Source: an uncultured Acetatifactor sp. | GTDB lineage: Bacteria; Bacillota; Clostridia; Lachnospirales; Lachnospiraceae | Reading direction: 5' to 3' | DNA length: 64,000 bases | Assembly: GCA_910588225.1 (NCBI GenBank) | Contig: CAJUQT010000017.1 | Span: forward strand, 1-64,000 | In this document: piece by piece, positions 8,503 to 17,010 of the stretch | Position numbering within the stretch: position 1 is the first letter of the stretch | Layout: each line of letters starts with the position of its first letter | Translations under genes and position numbers: made by a program | The notes under the pieces: model-generated | What the model was told of the DNA's origin: nothing | The model's input: only the letters and a program-made list of their open reading frames with translations | The model's database searches: none

Positions 8503-9690
8503 ATGACAAAAGAAAACTGCATCATTCATTTTCTGCCGGCCAGGGCAGGTGATTGTTTTGTACTGGAATTTGATGATAAAAACTGCATCCTGATTGACAG
8601 CGGTTATCAGGTTACCTACAGAGAAGAATTGAAACCATTGCTTCAGAAACTGGCAGAAAAAGGATGTAAAATAGTTCTGATGATTATTACCCATATAGAC
8701 GAGGATCATATTCTGGGAGCAATCAGCTTTCTCGAAGATAATGGCAATGCAGATCATCCTCGGATAATACAGGTAGATGAGATATGGCACAATGGGATTT
8801 TTAATACAATAATGAACTCGGAAAGATTTCTAAGGCGCAAGACAGAGAATGTGCCGGAAAAAGCGGTAAAGGAATATAAGACTATATGTGGTATCCTGAA
8901 AGCACAGTTACCGGGAGAAGCCGGACCAATCTCAGCGCCACAGAGTAAGACATTTGAAGAGGTCTGTGCAAAGTACCGCTACAAAGTCAACAGGGGATTT
9001 GACAGAAGGTGTGTTGTGAAAAGTAAAAGCTGTTGCTTTGGCAACTGTGAAGTTCAGGTCTTGTCGCCGGGAATGACAGAGCTTGAAAAGTTTCAAAAAA
9101 TACTGGACAGAGAGCTGATACGGACTTTTGGAAAGGACTATCTCTGGAAGAGGACAGAGGAATTTGGAGAACTTCTGGAATTGATGACGCTTTATCAGGG
9201 AGCGGATGTGCCAGGGACCTTTACAATGCGGCAGATATCGGCCGGAACCGGGGATATACAGAAGTGGCTCGGTACCTCCAATCTGGCGGAAATGAATGAA
9301 ATCAACTGTGCCTCCATTGTAGTGGTAATTCGCTATAAGGGGCTGAAGCTTTTATTTATGGGGGATTCGGAGAGCGAATTGTGGAAGGAACAATTGGAAC
9401 CGAAATATGATCTGATCAAGGTGTCTCATCATGGTTCTACGAAACCAAATCTGGCATGGATGGAGAGTACAAAGGCCAGGAAATTATTGATTTCCACTAA
9501 TGGAGGGAGACATCGACACCCGGAAGATGAATTTCTGGCACGGGTTATGATGGGGGATTTTGAAGAATTATACTTTAACTATGATATTCAGAGGAAATCG
9601 GCCATTTTGGCCATGCAGGAAAAATATCATTTCAGGGCAGAGTTTCAAAAGAGGGAAATTGTTTTGGATTGTGTAACGGGGGAAGGATGA
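8503..9690 (+). CDS. MBL-fold metallohydrolase, Avs1A-like component
   Basis: The 395-residue protein has the metallo-beta-lactamase signature: ILIDSG at residues 29-34, then ITHIDEDHILG with the metal-binding HxDxDH at residues 64-69. LLFMGDSES near residue 286 and KVSHHGSTKPN near residue 309 complete the ComEC/Rec2-like subgroup. Residues 110-260 form an insertion without recognisable motif. No signal peptide or membrane segment. The stop overlaps the next gene's start (ATGA), implying translational coupling with the protease/STAND protein. From memory, type I AVAST defence loci combine an MBL hydrolase with a protease-STAND NTPase and a small third protein; the layout here fits. The substrate of the hydrolase is unknown. 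Confidence 0.85.
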   Translation: MTKENCIIHFLPARAGDCFVLEFDDKNCILIDSGYQVTYREELKPLLQKLAEKGCKIVLMIITHIDEDHILGAISFLEDNGNADHPRIIQVDEIWHNGIFNTIMNSERFLRRKTENVPEKAVKEYKTICGILKAQLPGEAGPISAPQSKTFEEVCAKYRYKVNRGFDRRCVVKSKSCCFGNCEVQVLSPGMTELEKFQKILDRELIRTFGKDYLWKRTEEFGELLELMTLYQGADVPGTFTMRQISAGTGDIQKWLGTSNLAEMNEINCASIVVVIRYKGLKLLFMGDSESELWKEQLEPKYDLIKVSHHGSTKPNLAWMESTKARKLLISTNGGRHRHPEDEFLARVMMGDFEELYFNYDIQRKSAILAMQEKYHFRAEFQKREIVLDCVTGEG

Positions 9691-12623
9691 AGGAATTGAA
9701 GATACCTGTAGTCAGAGTGAGGTCATATCTGGAAAATGAGGTGATAGAGTTTGGAAGTGGTATCATTCTTTCGCCGGGATATGTGCTGACAGCCTCCCAT
9801 ATTCTGCAGGGAGACCGGCATGTTGTGGTTCTGAATGGGGAAGAGAAGGATGCAGTCATTAAAGCGGGCAACCATGTTGCGGCACTGTTGACAGTGGATC
9901 CGGAAGCATTGTTGTCGGAGACGGAACAGAGGAGCAGCAGGGAAGCTCTGTCATCAAAGCCGGAAACGGAGCTGAAACGGGAAGAACCTGCGGATCAGAT
10001 ATTGCTCACGGAGGAAGAACTGCTGACAGACAGTACAAAATGGTCAGCGGAGGGCTTTATTACGGATAAGCAGATTTTTCACCCATTATCAGGTACGGGG
10101 CTGGTATCGGCTGAGTGCCGGGAACTTCAGGAAGATCTGGAGCGGGATTCGGATTATAAATTAAAAAGTATTGAAGACGGATATGCGGAGAATTATCAGG
10201 GACTTTCCGGTGCGCCGGTAATGTGCGGGAAACGGATTGTGGGAATCCTGCAGGTACAGCATCTGACAGAACGAGGATTGCTTGGGGTGGGAATGGCATC
10301 GGTAAAATTATTCAGAGAACTCCTGCCGTCAGACTTCTTCAGGCCTTCTCAATACAGGGAGGAATTTGAAGAGAGAGCAAGATGTTTCACGGAAAAAGCC
10401 ATTGATAAAAATATTGTGAGCAGAAAATATATTCCTGATATTTTTGTGGAAGAAGGCGGCTATAAGGAAAATTTCCGATATTATACAGAGCCGTCATTGT
10501 TCCTGAAAAAGGCGGTAGAAGAAGTTGAAAGTATCAATCTGGATGCAGTAAACAAATTGATAACCGGCAGGAACCCAAAAGAGCCAAAGCTGGATTTCAG
10601 TGATATAGCGGACTTTGCAGCTGAGCATACAATAGAGGATACTTTGGAGGTACTGGTTAAACGGCTGGACGCCGCGGTCAGGAAGATTGAAAAGGCAGAA
10701 GTACATCCGGAAGATGCGGGGTTGTCCAGAGAAAAATGGTATCTTATGGAAGACGGATACAGTTATGCAGTAAAATATATTTTGGAAGAGATCAGAGAGG
10801 AAATCAGCTTTTTTCAGTATAAAACCATTCTGATTACAAAGGATGCCGGGCAGGGGAAAACCAATTTCCTGTGTGATTTTACCTGTAATTTTCTGATGAA
10901 AAAAGGCTTTCCAGTCCTTTTTTATAATGCCCATGACTTCCGGGAAGCCTTTATGAATCGGATTAAAAAGGAGCTGACGCTGGACGAAAAGTATTCCTGG
11001 GACTATGTACGGCAGGCGCTGACACAGGTCTGGGAACGGGAACACAGAGCTGTTACCATTATTATTGACGGATTAAACGAGAATACAGCGCTGAATGATT
11101 TCGGCGGATATGTATTTGACTTTTTGAAGGAAGCGCAAAACCTGCCGTTTCTGAAAGTGGTATTGTCTACCAGAAATGAGCTTCTGAAGGAGCGGTTTGG
11201 ACAGTTGAATTCAGAGGTTTTGGGCAGCAGCTTTTACCAGATGGATATGAGATATCAGTCGGATAAATTTATGCAGCGAATTTTCTGGGGATACCTGAAA
11301 TATTTCGATATAGAGATTATGGAAAGCTCTCTTCTGAACCGGACCTATGCAATGCTGGCACATGATACGCTTCTGTTACGCTTTTTCTGTGAAGTGAATC
11401 AGGGAAAACGGCAGGTGCGGATGTTGCATGTATACAAATATAGTCTGTTCCAGAAATATTATGAGATAAAAAAGAAGGAATCTGTGCCGGAGCATTCGCC
11501 CGGCAAGGAGGCGATTTTCGACAGATTAATCGATCATATCTGTCAACTAATGATTGACAGCAGACAATTTACGGAAATTCCGAGAAGCAGACTATCCGAG
11601 GAAGAGCTTGCCATGTTTGACAGGCTGTTGGAAGCGGACGTGATATTTAAACAGGAGGTACAGGTTAAAAAAGGCCTTTTAAAAGAGACAGAAATCGTTT
11701 TGGGATTTACATTTGACGAATTCAGGGATTTCTGTATTACAAGATATATTCTGAAAAATAGTGATACAGAGTCGTTTTCCGCGTTATGGAGAAGGATGCA
11801 CAAGGAAAACTGGAGTATTTTGGAAGGAATTGAGAGATATATTTTCTTTCTGGCCAGAACGGAAGGAGAAGAACTGCTGCCGGTTCTGGAGGCAGAGAAA
11901 GAATATAAACAGTTGTATTGGAAAAATGTATGGGAACTGGAGGAAGCGGATATCGGGCCGGAAGACATTGGGATGTGGAGAGAAGAATTGTTAACTGGCG
12001 GAGAGTATGCGGCACCCGTTGCTAATTTCCTGCTTTCCCACAGAGACAGAAACTATTTCAGAACTGTAAATACGGATTTGTTATTTGAAATGTTAAACCA
12101 ACTGGCAATAAATCTGGCAGTCTTTGATTCTGTTACCCAGAAGCTGTTTTGCAAGACGCAAAAGGATTATCAGGGGAGAGAAACCGGAGAGAGAGCAGGG
12201 GTGCAATCCTGTGACAAACTGACAGAAGCTTTTCAGGAACATAAAGAAGATGGGGTATTTATAAAGAGAAATGTGGATTATCTGCGGCTGTCAATTTATA
12301 TGGTGGAAATCGATGTATACCAAATTAGAGCCATGTGGTCAGACGTATATGCGGAAGCGCCGGAAACAGTGGAGGGAATCCTGGAGAAATATGTGATGCG
12401 GGAGGATCTGCCACAACTGATCTATCATAATCTGGAAGTTATTCTTGATGCGATTATCGGAGAAGACGGGGAGGAAAAAGGAACTCTTAGAGAAAACAGA
12501 GAATCCGAAAAGTCTGGAGGATATGGGAAACTGGGAAGGCTGAGAGCGATATTGAACGAAAAGACTCAGAAGCATAATTATAAGGCTATTAACAGTCATC
12601 TGGCAGCCATTTGGGATGAATGA
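9687..12623 (+). CDS. Trypsin-like protease fused to STAND/NACHT-like NTPase, Avs1-like
   Basis: The ATG at 9687 overlaps the MBL stop; the product is 978 residues. Residues 1-220 are a trypsin-like protease: GSGIILSPGYVLTASHIL gives catalytic His38 and YQGLSGAPVM gives Ser174. The third triad residue is not obvious. Residues 370-650 are a P-loop NTPase with Walker A DAGQGKTN (Lys391) and Walker B TIIIDGLNEN (Asp461), then VVLSTRN as sensor, as in STAND/NACHT ATPases. The last 330 residues are helical and charged, the place where STAND proteins sense phage products. The family works by ligand-triggered oligomerisation that switches on the N-terminal effector, here a protease. This is the central gene of the operon. 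Confidence 0.85.
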   Translation: MKELKIPVVRVRSYLENEVIEFGSGIILSPGYVLTASHILQGDRHVVVLNGEEKDAVIKAGNHVAALLTVDPEALLSETEQRSSREALSSKPETELKREEPADQILLTEEELLTDSTKWSAEGFITDKQIFHPLSGTGLVSAECRELQEDLERDSDYKLKSIEDGYAENYQGLSGAPVMCGKRIVGILQVQHLTERGLLGVGMASVKLFRELLPSDFFRPSQYREEFEERARCFTEKAIDKNIVSRKYIPDIFVEEGGYKENFRYYTEPSLFLKKAVEEVESINLDAVNKLITGRNPKEPKLDFSDIADFAAEHTIEDTLEVLVKRLDAAVRKIEKAEVHPEDAGLSREKWYLMEDGYSYAVKYILEEIREEISFFQYKTILITKDAGQGKTNFLCDFTCNFLMKKGFPVLFYNAHDFREAFMNRIKKELTLDEKYSWDYVRQALTQVWEREHRAVTIIIDGLNENTALNDFGGYVFDFLKEAQNLPFLKVVLSTRNELLKERFGQLNSEVLGSSFYQMDMRYQSDKFMQRIFWGYLKYFDIEIMESSLLNRTYAMLAHDTLLLRFFCEVNQGKRQVRMLHVYKYSLFQKYYEIKKKESVPEHSPGKEAIFDRLIDHICQLMIDSRQFTEIPRSRLSEEELAMFDRLLEADVIFKQEVQVKKGLLKETEIVLGFTFDEFRDFCITRYILKNSDTESFSALWRRMHKENWSILEGIERYIFFLARTEGEELLPVLEAEKEYKQLYWKNVWELEEADIGPEDIGMWREELLTGGEYAAPVANFLLSHRDRNYFRTVNTDLLFEMLNQLAINLAVFDSVTQKLFCKTQKDYQGRETGERAGVQSCDKLTEAFQEHKEDGVFIKRNVDYLRLSIYMVEIDVYQIRAMWSDVYAEAPETVEGILEKYVMREDLPQLIYHNLEVILDAIIGEDGEEKGTLRENRESEKSGGYGKLGRLRAILNEKTQKHNYKAINSHLAAIWDE

Positions 12624-12634
12624 GGGATGGATAA

Positions 12635-13075
12635 ATGAAAATTATGGGGATAGAGGAAAAATGTTATCTGATTGCTCCGGAAGGCCTGGAAATGGATAGT
12701 ATACTGGAGGCAGTGAGAAACCATACGGGAATGAGAAAAGGTTCTTTTGCAGACCAGCAGGTGAACAGAATTTTCTCGGATTTATTCCGTAACGCATTTG
12801 ATTTAAAATCCTGCTATCGAAAGTATTATATGGAAGAGTACGACTCCTTTCGTGAGTTCCTGTATCAGAAGGAGACACTGGAGTATGATACCATCGACTC
12901 TATGGAATTGCAGGAAGGCGATACTGTCTGGGAATTGAGGTATGGTATCAACAGCTACAGCATCAGAGATTTGATCGGATATGAGAATGAAAATATACCA
13001 TTGTTCAATCAGTTTCTGGAAGGAATCAATGTGAAGGATAAAAATGCGTCGTATGCAAATGTGCACTTGCAATAG
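12635..13075 (+). CDS. Small third component of the protease/STAND operon, unknown fold
   Basis: Starts 11 bases after the STAND gene with GAGGGATGG upstream. The 146-residue product has no recognised motif; it is acidic and helix-rich, with MRKGSFADQQVNRIFSDLFR and YYMEEYDSFREFLYQ as the most distinctive strings, and no membrane segment. By position it corresponds to the small third gene (Avs1C-like) of type I AVAST loci as I recall them, but I cannot show homology. It could be a regulatory subunit, a protease target or an adaptor for the STAND protein. Confidence 0.6.
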   Translation: MKIMGIEEKCYLIAPEGLEMDSILEAVRNHTGMRKGSFADQQVNRIFSDLFRNAFDLKSCYRKYYMEEYDSFREFLYQKETLEYDTIDSMELQEGDTVWELRYGINSYSIRDLIGYENENIPLFNQFLEGINVKDKNASYANVHLQ

Positions 13076-13143
13076 TATGAACCCAAAAGCTTATATTTTA
13101 TTTTTGAGAAACTTACAATTTACGGAAAGGCAGGGGTATTAAC

Positions 13144-13557
13144 ATGAAAATCAGAAACGGATTTGTCACCAACAGTTCCTCGACCTCTTTTGTGATATCT
13201 CTGAAAAAAGACTGGGAAAAAGAAGCATTTATGTCAGCTGTAGGAGCGGACGGAGTGTCACCTGCAAATTGGATCTTCGAGGACCTGTTTGAAGCGCTTG
13301 ATGAGAGGAAAAAGGAAATTCACAGAGCCATGAAAGACAGCGGCGCAGGTGGAATAACAGTTTCCGAATTCCTGGAAGAAGAAGGATTTGACCCTGAGAC
13401 TGTGGAAATAGTGGAGAAACTGATTGCAGAGGGCAGAACGGTCTATTATGGGGAGCTGCATTCAACTGGCGGAAATGCAGAAGTGTATTTCTGTTGTCGG
13501 AGTTTCGTAATATGCGAAGATGATATTTATTTTAACGGAAGTATAGGTGGCTGGTGA
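13144..13557 (+). CDS. Small protein with conserved KIRNGFVTNSSS N-terminus, possible radical SAM substrate
   Basis: The product is 137 residues and begins MKIRNGFVTNSSSTSFVIS. As I recall, this NG-FV-x-NSSS-x-SF N-terminus recurs in many otherwise divergent small proteins of Clostridia, Bacteroides and phages, with no known function. The middle is helical and acidic; the end, YFCCRSFVICEDDIYFNGSI then GGW, is rich in aromatics and Cys and finishes with Gly-Gly-Trp. AGGGG lies nine bases before the ATG. Its stop (TGA 13555-13557) overlaps the start of the radical SAM gene by one base, so the two are translationally coupled. A substrate or leader-peptide role for that enzyme is inference. Confidence 0.65.
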   Translation: MKIRNGFVTNSSSTSFVISLKKDWEKEAFMSAVGADGVSPANWIFEDLFEALDERKKEIHRAMKDSGAGGITVSEFLEEEGFDPETVEIVEKLIAEGRTVYYGELHSTGGNAEVYFCCRSFVICEDDIYFNGSIGGW

Positions 13558-14594
13558 TGATTCGTCTGCATCGGGACAGGGTACAAAATTATTATCTGTT
13601 TAATCATGAAACGGGAATAGCAGTCAGATGGGGAAAGGACAACAGGGAACCTTTCTGGCGAGAAGAAGGACCGGAGCTTCTGGATATCTCTATCACCAAT
13701 TATTGCGAAAAAGGGTGTGAATTCTGTTACCGTAAGGCCAATAGAAACGGGCATTTTATGGAATTTCCACTATATGAGGAAATCATGGAACAGGCGGAGA
13801 AAGCAGGTGTACAGCAGATTGCTTTAGGAGGGGGAAATCCCAATCAGCATCCGGAGTTCTGCAAATTTCTGAAGACAGCCAGAGAGCATCATATTATGGC
13901 ATCTTATACAACCAATGGGCAGGGGATGACAGAAGAAATTTATCAGGCGACAAAGAAGTATGGGGGAGCGGTAGCAGTCAGCTGGTATTCTCCCTATGAT
14001 GACGCACGAAAAGTAATTGAAAAATGCGGAGAGTATGGAATATTGGCTAATATTCATTTTTTGCTTCATAAAGGTTCGGTTGCAGAGGCGTCAGCATTAT
14101 TTCAATCGAAGGAAATACAGTGGAAATATGTAAATGCAATTATATTCCTGAATTATAAGCCTGTGGGCAACAGAATTTATGAAGGTCTCAAAGAAGATGA
14201 CGAACTGGATCTGTTTTTGAAGACAGCGATGACTTTTGAAAAGTGTAAAATTGGATTTGACAGTTGTATGATTTCATGGCTGGTGAAACACAGGGAATTA
14301 ATAGCAGAAGAAAGCGTTGATTATTGTGAAGCAGGACGTTTTTCTGCATTTATTTCTGAAGGGGGACTGGTGTATCCATGTTCTTTTCTGTCCGGAGATG
14401 AAAGTGCGGGAGACTTTATCAGAGAGAGGAGTCTGACGGAAATCTGGAAAAACAGCATGGTATTTAATGATATGCGAGAACGACTGATGGCCCCGACCAG
14501 ACAGAAGGCTCCGATTTCCAGGTGTATGAATTGTGTTGATTATCCACTGTGCCATGGGGGATGCCAGATATTTCCAATCAACCGCTGTATATAA
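13557..14594 (+). CDS. Radical SAM/SPASM-type peptide-modifying enzyme
   Basis: The ATG at 13557 overlaps the preceding stop, giving 345 residues. NYCEKGCEFCYRKA supplies the radical SAM iron-sulfur cluster motif CxxxCxxC (Cys50, 54, 57), and QQIALGGGNPNQHPEF is the SAM-binding GGE-like region. The C-terminus has a SPASM/twitch-like Cys set: Cys in VDYCEAGRFSAF, VYPCSFLSG, and CMNCVDYPLCHGGC. Enzymes of this type modify peptides in RiPP pathways or mature proteins, using auxiliary clusters. The first 35 residues (YYLFNHETGIAVRWG) may be a substrate-docking extension. A peptide-modifying radical SAM gene inside a protease/STAND operon is unusual. It differs clearly from viperin-type defence enzymes, which lack SPASM. 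Confidence 0.85.
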   Translation: MIRLHRDRVQNYYLFNHETGIAVRWGKDNREPFWREEGPELLDISITNYCEKGCEFCYRKANRNGHFMEFPLYEEIMEQAEKAGVQQIALGGGNPNQHPEFCKFLKTAREHHIMASYTTNGQGMTEEIYQATKKYGGAVAVSWYSPYDDARKVIEKCGEYGILANIHFLLHKGSVAEASALFQSKEIQWKYVNAIIFLNYKPVGNRIYEGLKEDDELDLFLKTAMTFEKCKIGFDSCMISWLVKHRELIAEESVDYCEAGRFSAFISEGGLVYPCSFLSGDESAGDFIRERSLTEIWKNSMVFNDMRERLMAPTRQKAPISRCMNCVDYPLCHGGCQIFPINRCI

Positions 14595-14605
14595 GGAGAA
14601 AGATT

Positions 14606-15520
14606 ATGCATGATGAAAATAAGGAATGGGATAATGTAAGAAAAAGGAATTTGCGGATTTCCATAGCCAGAGGCTTAAAGGCGGAGGAATGGAGCAGTGA
14701 CAGGATTTTTTCCGAATCAGAAGTGAAGCAGATATTCCGCTTTAAAGCCAGGGATCTGGCGTATTATGCGGACACCTTTTTTCAGAAGACAGGGGAAACC
14801 TATATACTGTCAGATAAGGAAAAGAAGTATATTGATAAAATACTTCGTGCCAATAAAACGGCGATGGAGTTTCTGAAAGATGCAGATGCAAAATTTGTGG
14901 CGGAATTTGGAAGTTTTCATGATGAATATGAAAACAGCACCTATGGAAATTTTTCCTATAGCCGCTATCACAAAATAGAAAAATCTGTGGCAGAACTACT
15001 TCCGGTATTACACTGGGGGCATTTGCCCATATTTTATAAATATCTGCTGTACAACCGGGGAATCAGCCCGGAACAGGATATAACCGGATTTTATGATCAT
15101 TATGACAGTTTGAAGGCTCTGTTGGATGAAATCAGGGGAAAGGGCCAAAGGATGCAGATCGAGAGTGACGAGACGCTGGAAAAGGAGTTAACGTTCGAAG
15201 TGTATACCAGAAGGTGGGGGCATACGGACCGATACAGGATAAAACGTACTATAGATGGCTGGGACTGCTCTCATATTGCAATCAGAGGAAAGTGTGAGAA
15301 AAACGGCGAGGGAGCTTTGTTTGAAAACCTCCATCATGACTGTGTCTTTTTTCCGGAGGATGCCGTAAGGTACGGAATGGAGGAACTGTGGGAAGCGGCG
15401 GATGAGGGGGAGATTGGTCTGGAAGAACTACAGAGAAGACTACAGCAGGTAGCTGACTGGATCAGCCATGTGGAGAAGGCGGCAGGAGAGGGACAGCCGG
15501 AGTGGGTAAATTATTTTTGA
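14606..15520 (+). CDS. 304-aa protein of unknown function, end of the defence operon
   Basis: AAGGAG at 14593-14598 selects the ATG at 14606 over the upstream in-frame ATG at 14549. The product has no membrane segment. Residues 1-110 are helical (FRFKARDLAYYADTFFQKTG). Residues 175-304 form a separate unit, TRRWGHTDRYRIKRTIDGWD then CSHIAIRGKC and LFENLHHDCVFFPEDAVRYG, ending in an acidic helix and PEWVNYF. I recall similar C-terminal units in Lachnospiraceae hypothetical proteins but know no function. It is the last gene of the tight series that began at 8503 (gap 11 bases after the radical SAM gene), so co-expression is likely. Confidence 0.65.
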   Translation: MHDENKEWDNVRKRNLRISIARGLKAEEWSSDRIFSESEVKQIFRFKARDLAYYADTFFQKTGETYILSDKEKKYIDKILRANKTAMEFLKDADAKFVAEFGSFHDEYENSTYGNFSYSRYHKIEKSVAELLPVLHWGHLPIFYKYLLYNRGISPEQDITGFYDHYDSLKALLDEIRGKGQRMQIESDETLEKELTFEVYTRRWGHTDRYRIKRTIDGWDCSHIAIRGKCEKNGEGALFENLHHDCVFFPEDAVRYGMEELWEAADEGEIGLEELQRRLQQVADWISHVEKAAGEGQPEWVNYF

Positions 15521-15549
15521 TTTTGTTTTGCCGGTTGTGGTTGGTTCGT

Positions 15550-15849
15550 TTATTTTATAATTTCGTTTATTTCAGACAGGAGTTTTATTCCGTCCTGTAA
15601 TCCTAATCTATAAGCGACAATTCCATATATTGATCCACAATGATTATTGGCAGAAATCGCCCTGTCAATAATCATTTTCTGTTTTTTACTGAGGTTTAAT
15701 CTTTTCATGTCATTAAATGCTGCATCCTGTCGTTTTACGGCGTTTCGATAAAATTTGTCTTTGCGCAGGACTATGTCTATTTTCTCCGACATTCTCTGTG
15801 ACACAAGCCTTTCTAGCAATCTGTACTTTTTACTACTGATATTCATCAT
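15550..15849 (-). CDS. Small helical hypothetical protein divergent from an HTH regulator
   Basis: A 99-residue basic, helical protein without recognised family. RLLERLVSQRMSEKIDIVLR and LNLSKKQKMIIDRAISANNH are its most characteristic segments, ending YRLGLQDGIKLLSEINEIIK. AAAGGATG precedes the ATG on its strand. It is transcribed from a promoter that carries the repeated element described at 15907-15945 and diverges from the HTH gene at 15972, so the HTH protein probably controls it. The pair resembles small regulator/partner modules found in genomic islands, but neither toxin nor antitoxin signatures are visible. Confidence 0.6.
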   Translation of the reverse strand: MMNISSKKYRLLERLVSQRMSEKIDIVLRKDKFYRNAVKRQDAAFNDMKRLNLSKKQKMIIDRAISANNHCGSIYGIVAYRLGLQDGIKLLSEINEIIK

Positions 15850-15906
15850 TTGACTTTTTCATCCTTTCATTTGAATAAATTCCCTTCTTGAGAATCTCTT
15901 AGTTTA

Positions 15907-15966
15907 ATCTCCATTATTGGAAACTATTTTCATCTCCATTATAGGGGCATACTTGTAAATAAGCAA
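15907..15966 (-). promoter_or_regulatory. Minus-strand promoter with a duplicated operator-like element
   Basis: On the minus strand, TTGCTT (15961-15966) and TATAAT (15938-15943) are 17 bases apart and face the 99-aa gene. The -10 hexamer lies inside ATCTCCATTATAGG (15932-15945), which is repeated as ATCTCCATTATTGG at 15907-15920 with one mismatch, 25 bases centre to centre. The repeats sit between the divergent genes and are probable binding sites for the HTH protein. Confidence 0.55.
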
Positions 15967-15971
15967 GAGAT

Positions 15972-16217
15972 ATGATAAGGAAAATATCGCAAATTATGAT
16001 AAAATTCGACAAAATGTTCAAAACTTTAAAAGAGCATGGGATAAGTCAATATCAGCTTTATACCTATTATGGTATAAGCAGAGCGCAAATTCAGCGGCTG
16101 AAAGAGAACCAATCCGTGACAACACATACGCTGGATATGATTCTGAATATATTGGGGGAAGGCGTAACTCTTGATGATATTGCAGAATTTGTGCCGGATA
16201 GAAGAGAGGAAGGGTAG
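15972..16217 (+). CDS. XRE/Cro-family helix-turn-helix regulator
   Basis: The frame gives 81 residues from ATG 15972 or 73 from ATG 15996; no strong Shine-Dalgarno decides. The core LKEHGISQYQLYTYYGISRAQIQRLKENQSV is a helix-turn-helix of the small XRE type (YYGIS as turn, RAQIQRLKEN as recognition helix), followed by LDMILNILGEGVTLDDIAEFVPD, the usual C-terminal helices. Such 65-80-residue proteins repress their own and neighbouring promoters in Firmicutes. It is divergent from the 99-aa gene across the duplicated element, and its stop codon lies inside a terminator hairpin. Confidence 0.8.
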   Translation: MIRKISQIMIKFDKMFKTLKEHGISQYQLYTYYGISRAQIQRLKENQSVTTHTLDMILNILGEGVTLDDIAEFVPDRREEG

Positions 16218-16242
16218 GGAGTTTGGTATCCTTTCTTTTTTT
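16209..16242 (+). terminator. Rho-independent terminator after the HTH gene
   Basis: GAAGGGTA (16209-16216) pairs with TATCCTTT (16227-16234) with two G-U pairs and a 10-base loop. It is followed by C and seven T. Confidence 0.55.
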
Positions 16243-16392
16243 GCGTATTTTTGGATAAATAGTATTTAAATTCAGCTTTTTATAACTTCATTTCCCGCTT
16301 TCTCTGGTAAGCGATGGAGATTTATGTTAAAATAAGATAAATTTTATTGAAGATTGGACAAAACGCATTTTTCGGAGAGGTAAAGAGAAAAA

Positions 16393-17010
16393 TTGAATCA
16401 CAACGAAAAAGGGAAAGATTATATAGAAAAAACCATTTTTTACTATGATGGAAATGCCGAGAGTTTTATAAATAATACAGCTAATGTTAATTTTACCGCA
16501 ACACAGCGCAGCTTTTTATCAAAATTAAAAAAAGGTGCCTCTATCCTTGACTTTGGCTGTGGCTCCGGACGCGATACGAAGTATTTTCTGGAACAGGGAT
16601 ATCAGGTAACTGCAATAGACGGGTCCATCGAATTATGCAAAGCTGCAGGCCAATACACAGGGATTCCCGTAAAGCATATGTTATTTCAGGAATTAAACGA
16701 ATCTGAAAGATACGATGGAATCTGGGCATGCTCCTCCATTCTTCATCTGCCGTTACCAGAGCTGGAAGAAGTTTTTCAGCGTATGACAGCAGCTTTGAAA
16801 GAGCATGGTATTCTTTATACTTCCTTCAAATACGGAACCTATGAAGGGGAGCGAAACGGAAGATATTTTACAGATATGACGGAAGATAAATTTTCCGACT
16901 TCCTGCAGAATATCAAGGGGCTGGAAATTGAGGAGCAGTGGGTGTCCTCTGATGTCAGACCGGGAAGAGGCGATGAAAAATGGCTGAATATAATATTGCG
17001 GAAGAAGTAA
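16393..17010 (+). CDS. Class I SAM-dependent methyltransferase
   Basis: A 205-residue Rossmann-fold methyltransferase. ASILDFGCGSGRDTKYFLEQ is motif I with the SAM-binding GxGxG-like loop, YQVTAIDGSIELCKAA is motif II with the acidic residue for the SAM ribose, and YDGIWACSSILHLPLPELEE is motif IV. It starts at a TTG with GGAGAGG 12 bases upstream. The size and motifs fit type 11/12 small-molecule or protein methyltransferases rather than DNA methylases; no DPPY or NPPF motif is present. Its last 31 bases overlap the next gene, so it is co-translated with the PLD-nuclease/helicase. It might supply self-protection or modify a partner, but this is inference. Confidence 0.8.
   Translation: MNHNEKGKDYIEKTIFYYDGNAESFINNTANVNFTATQRSFLSKLKKGASILDFGCGSGRDTKYFLEQGYQVTAIDGSIELCKAAGQYTGIPVKHMLFQELNESERYDGIWACSSILHLPLPELEEVFQRMTAALKEHGILYTSFKYGTYEGERNGRYFTDMTEDKFSDFLQNIKGLEIEEQWVSSDVRPGRGDEKWLNIILRKK

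Noticed and set aside
7646..8509. 287-codon open frame on the minus strand
   Set aside because: Lies fully opposite the glycoside hydrolase, has no ribosome binding site and a His/Leu/Ser-rich, motif-free product; a shadow frame.
13557..14594. Viperin-type (prokaryotic viperin) defence enzyme
   Set aside because: The Cys-rich C-terminus is SPASM-like and no viperin-specific strings are visible; a peptide-modifying enzyme fits better.
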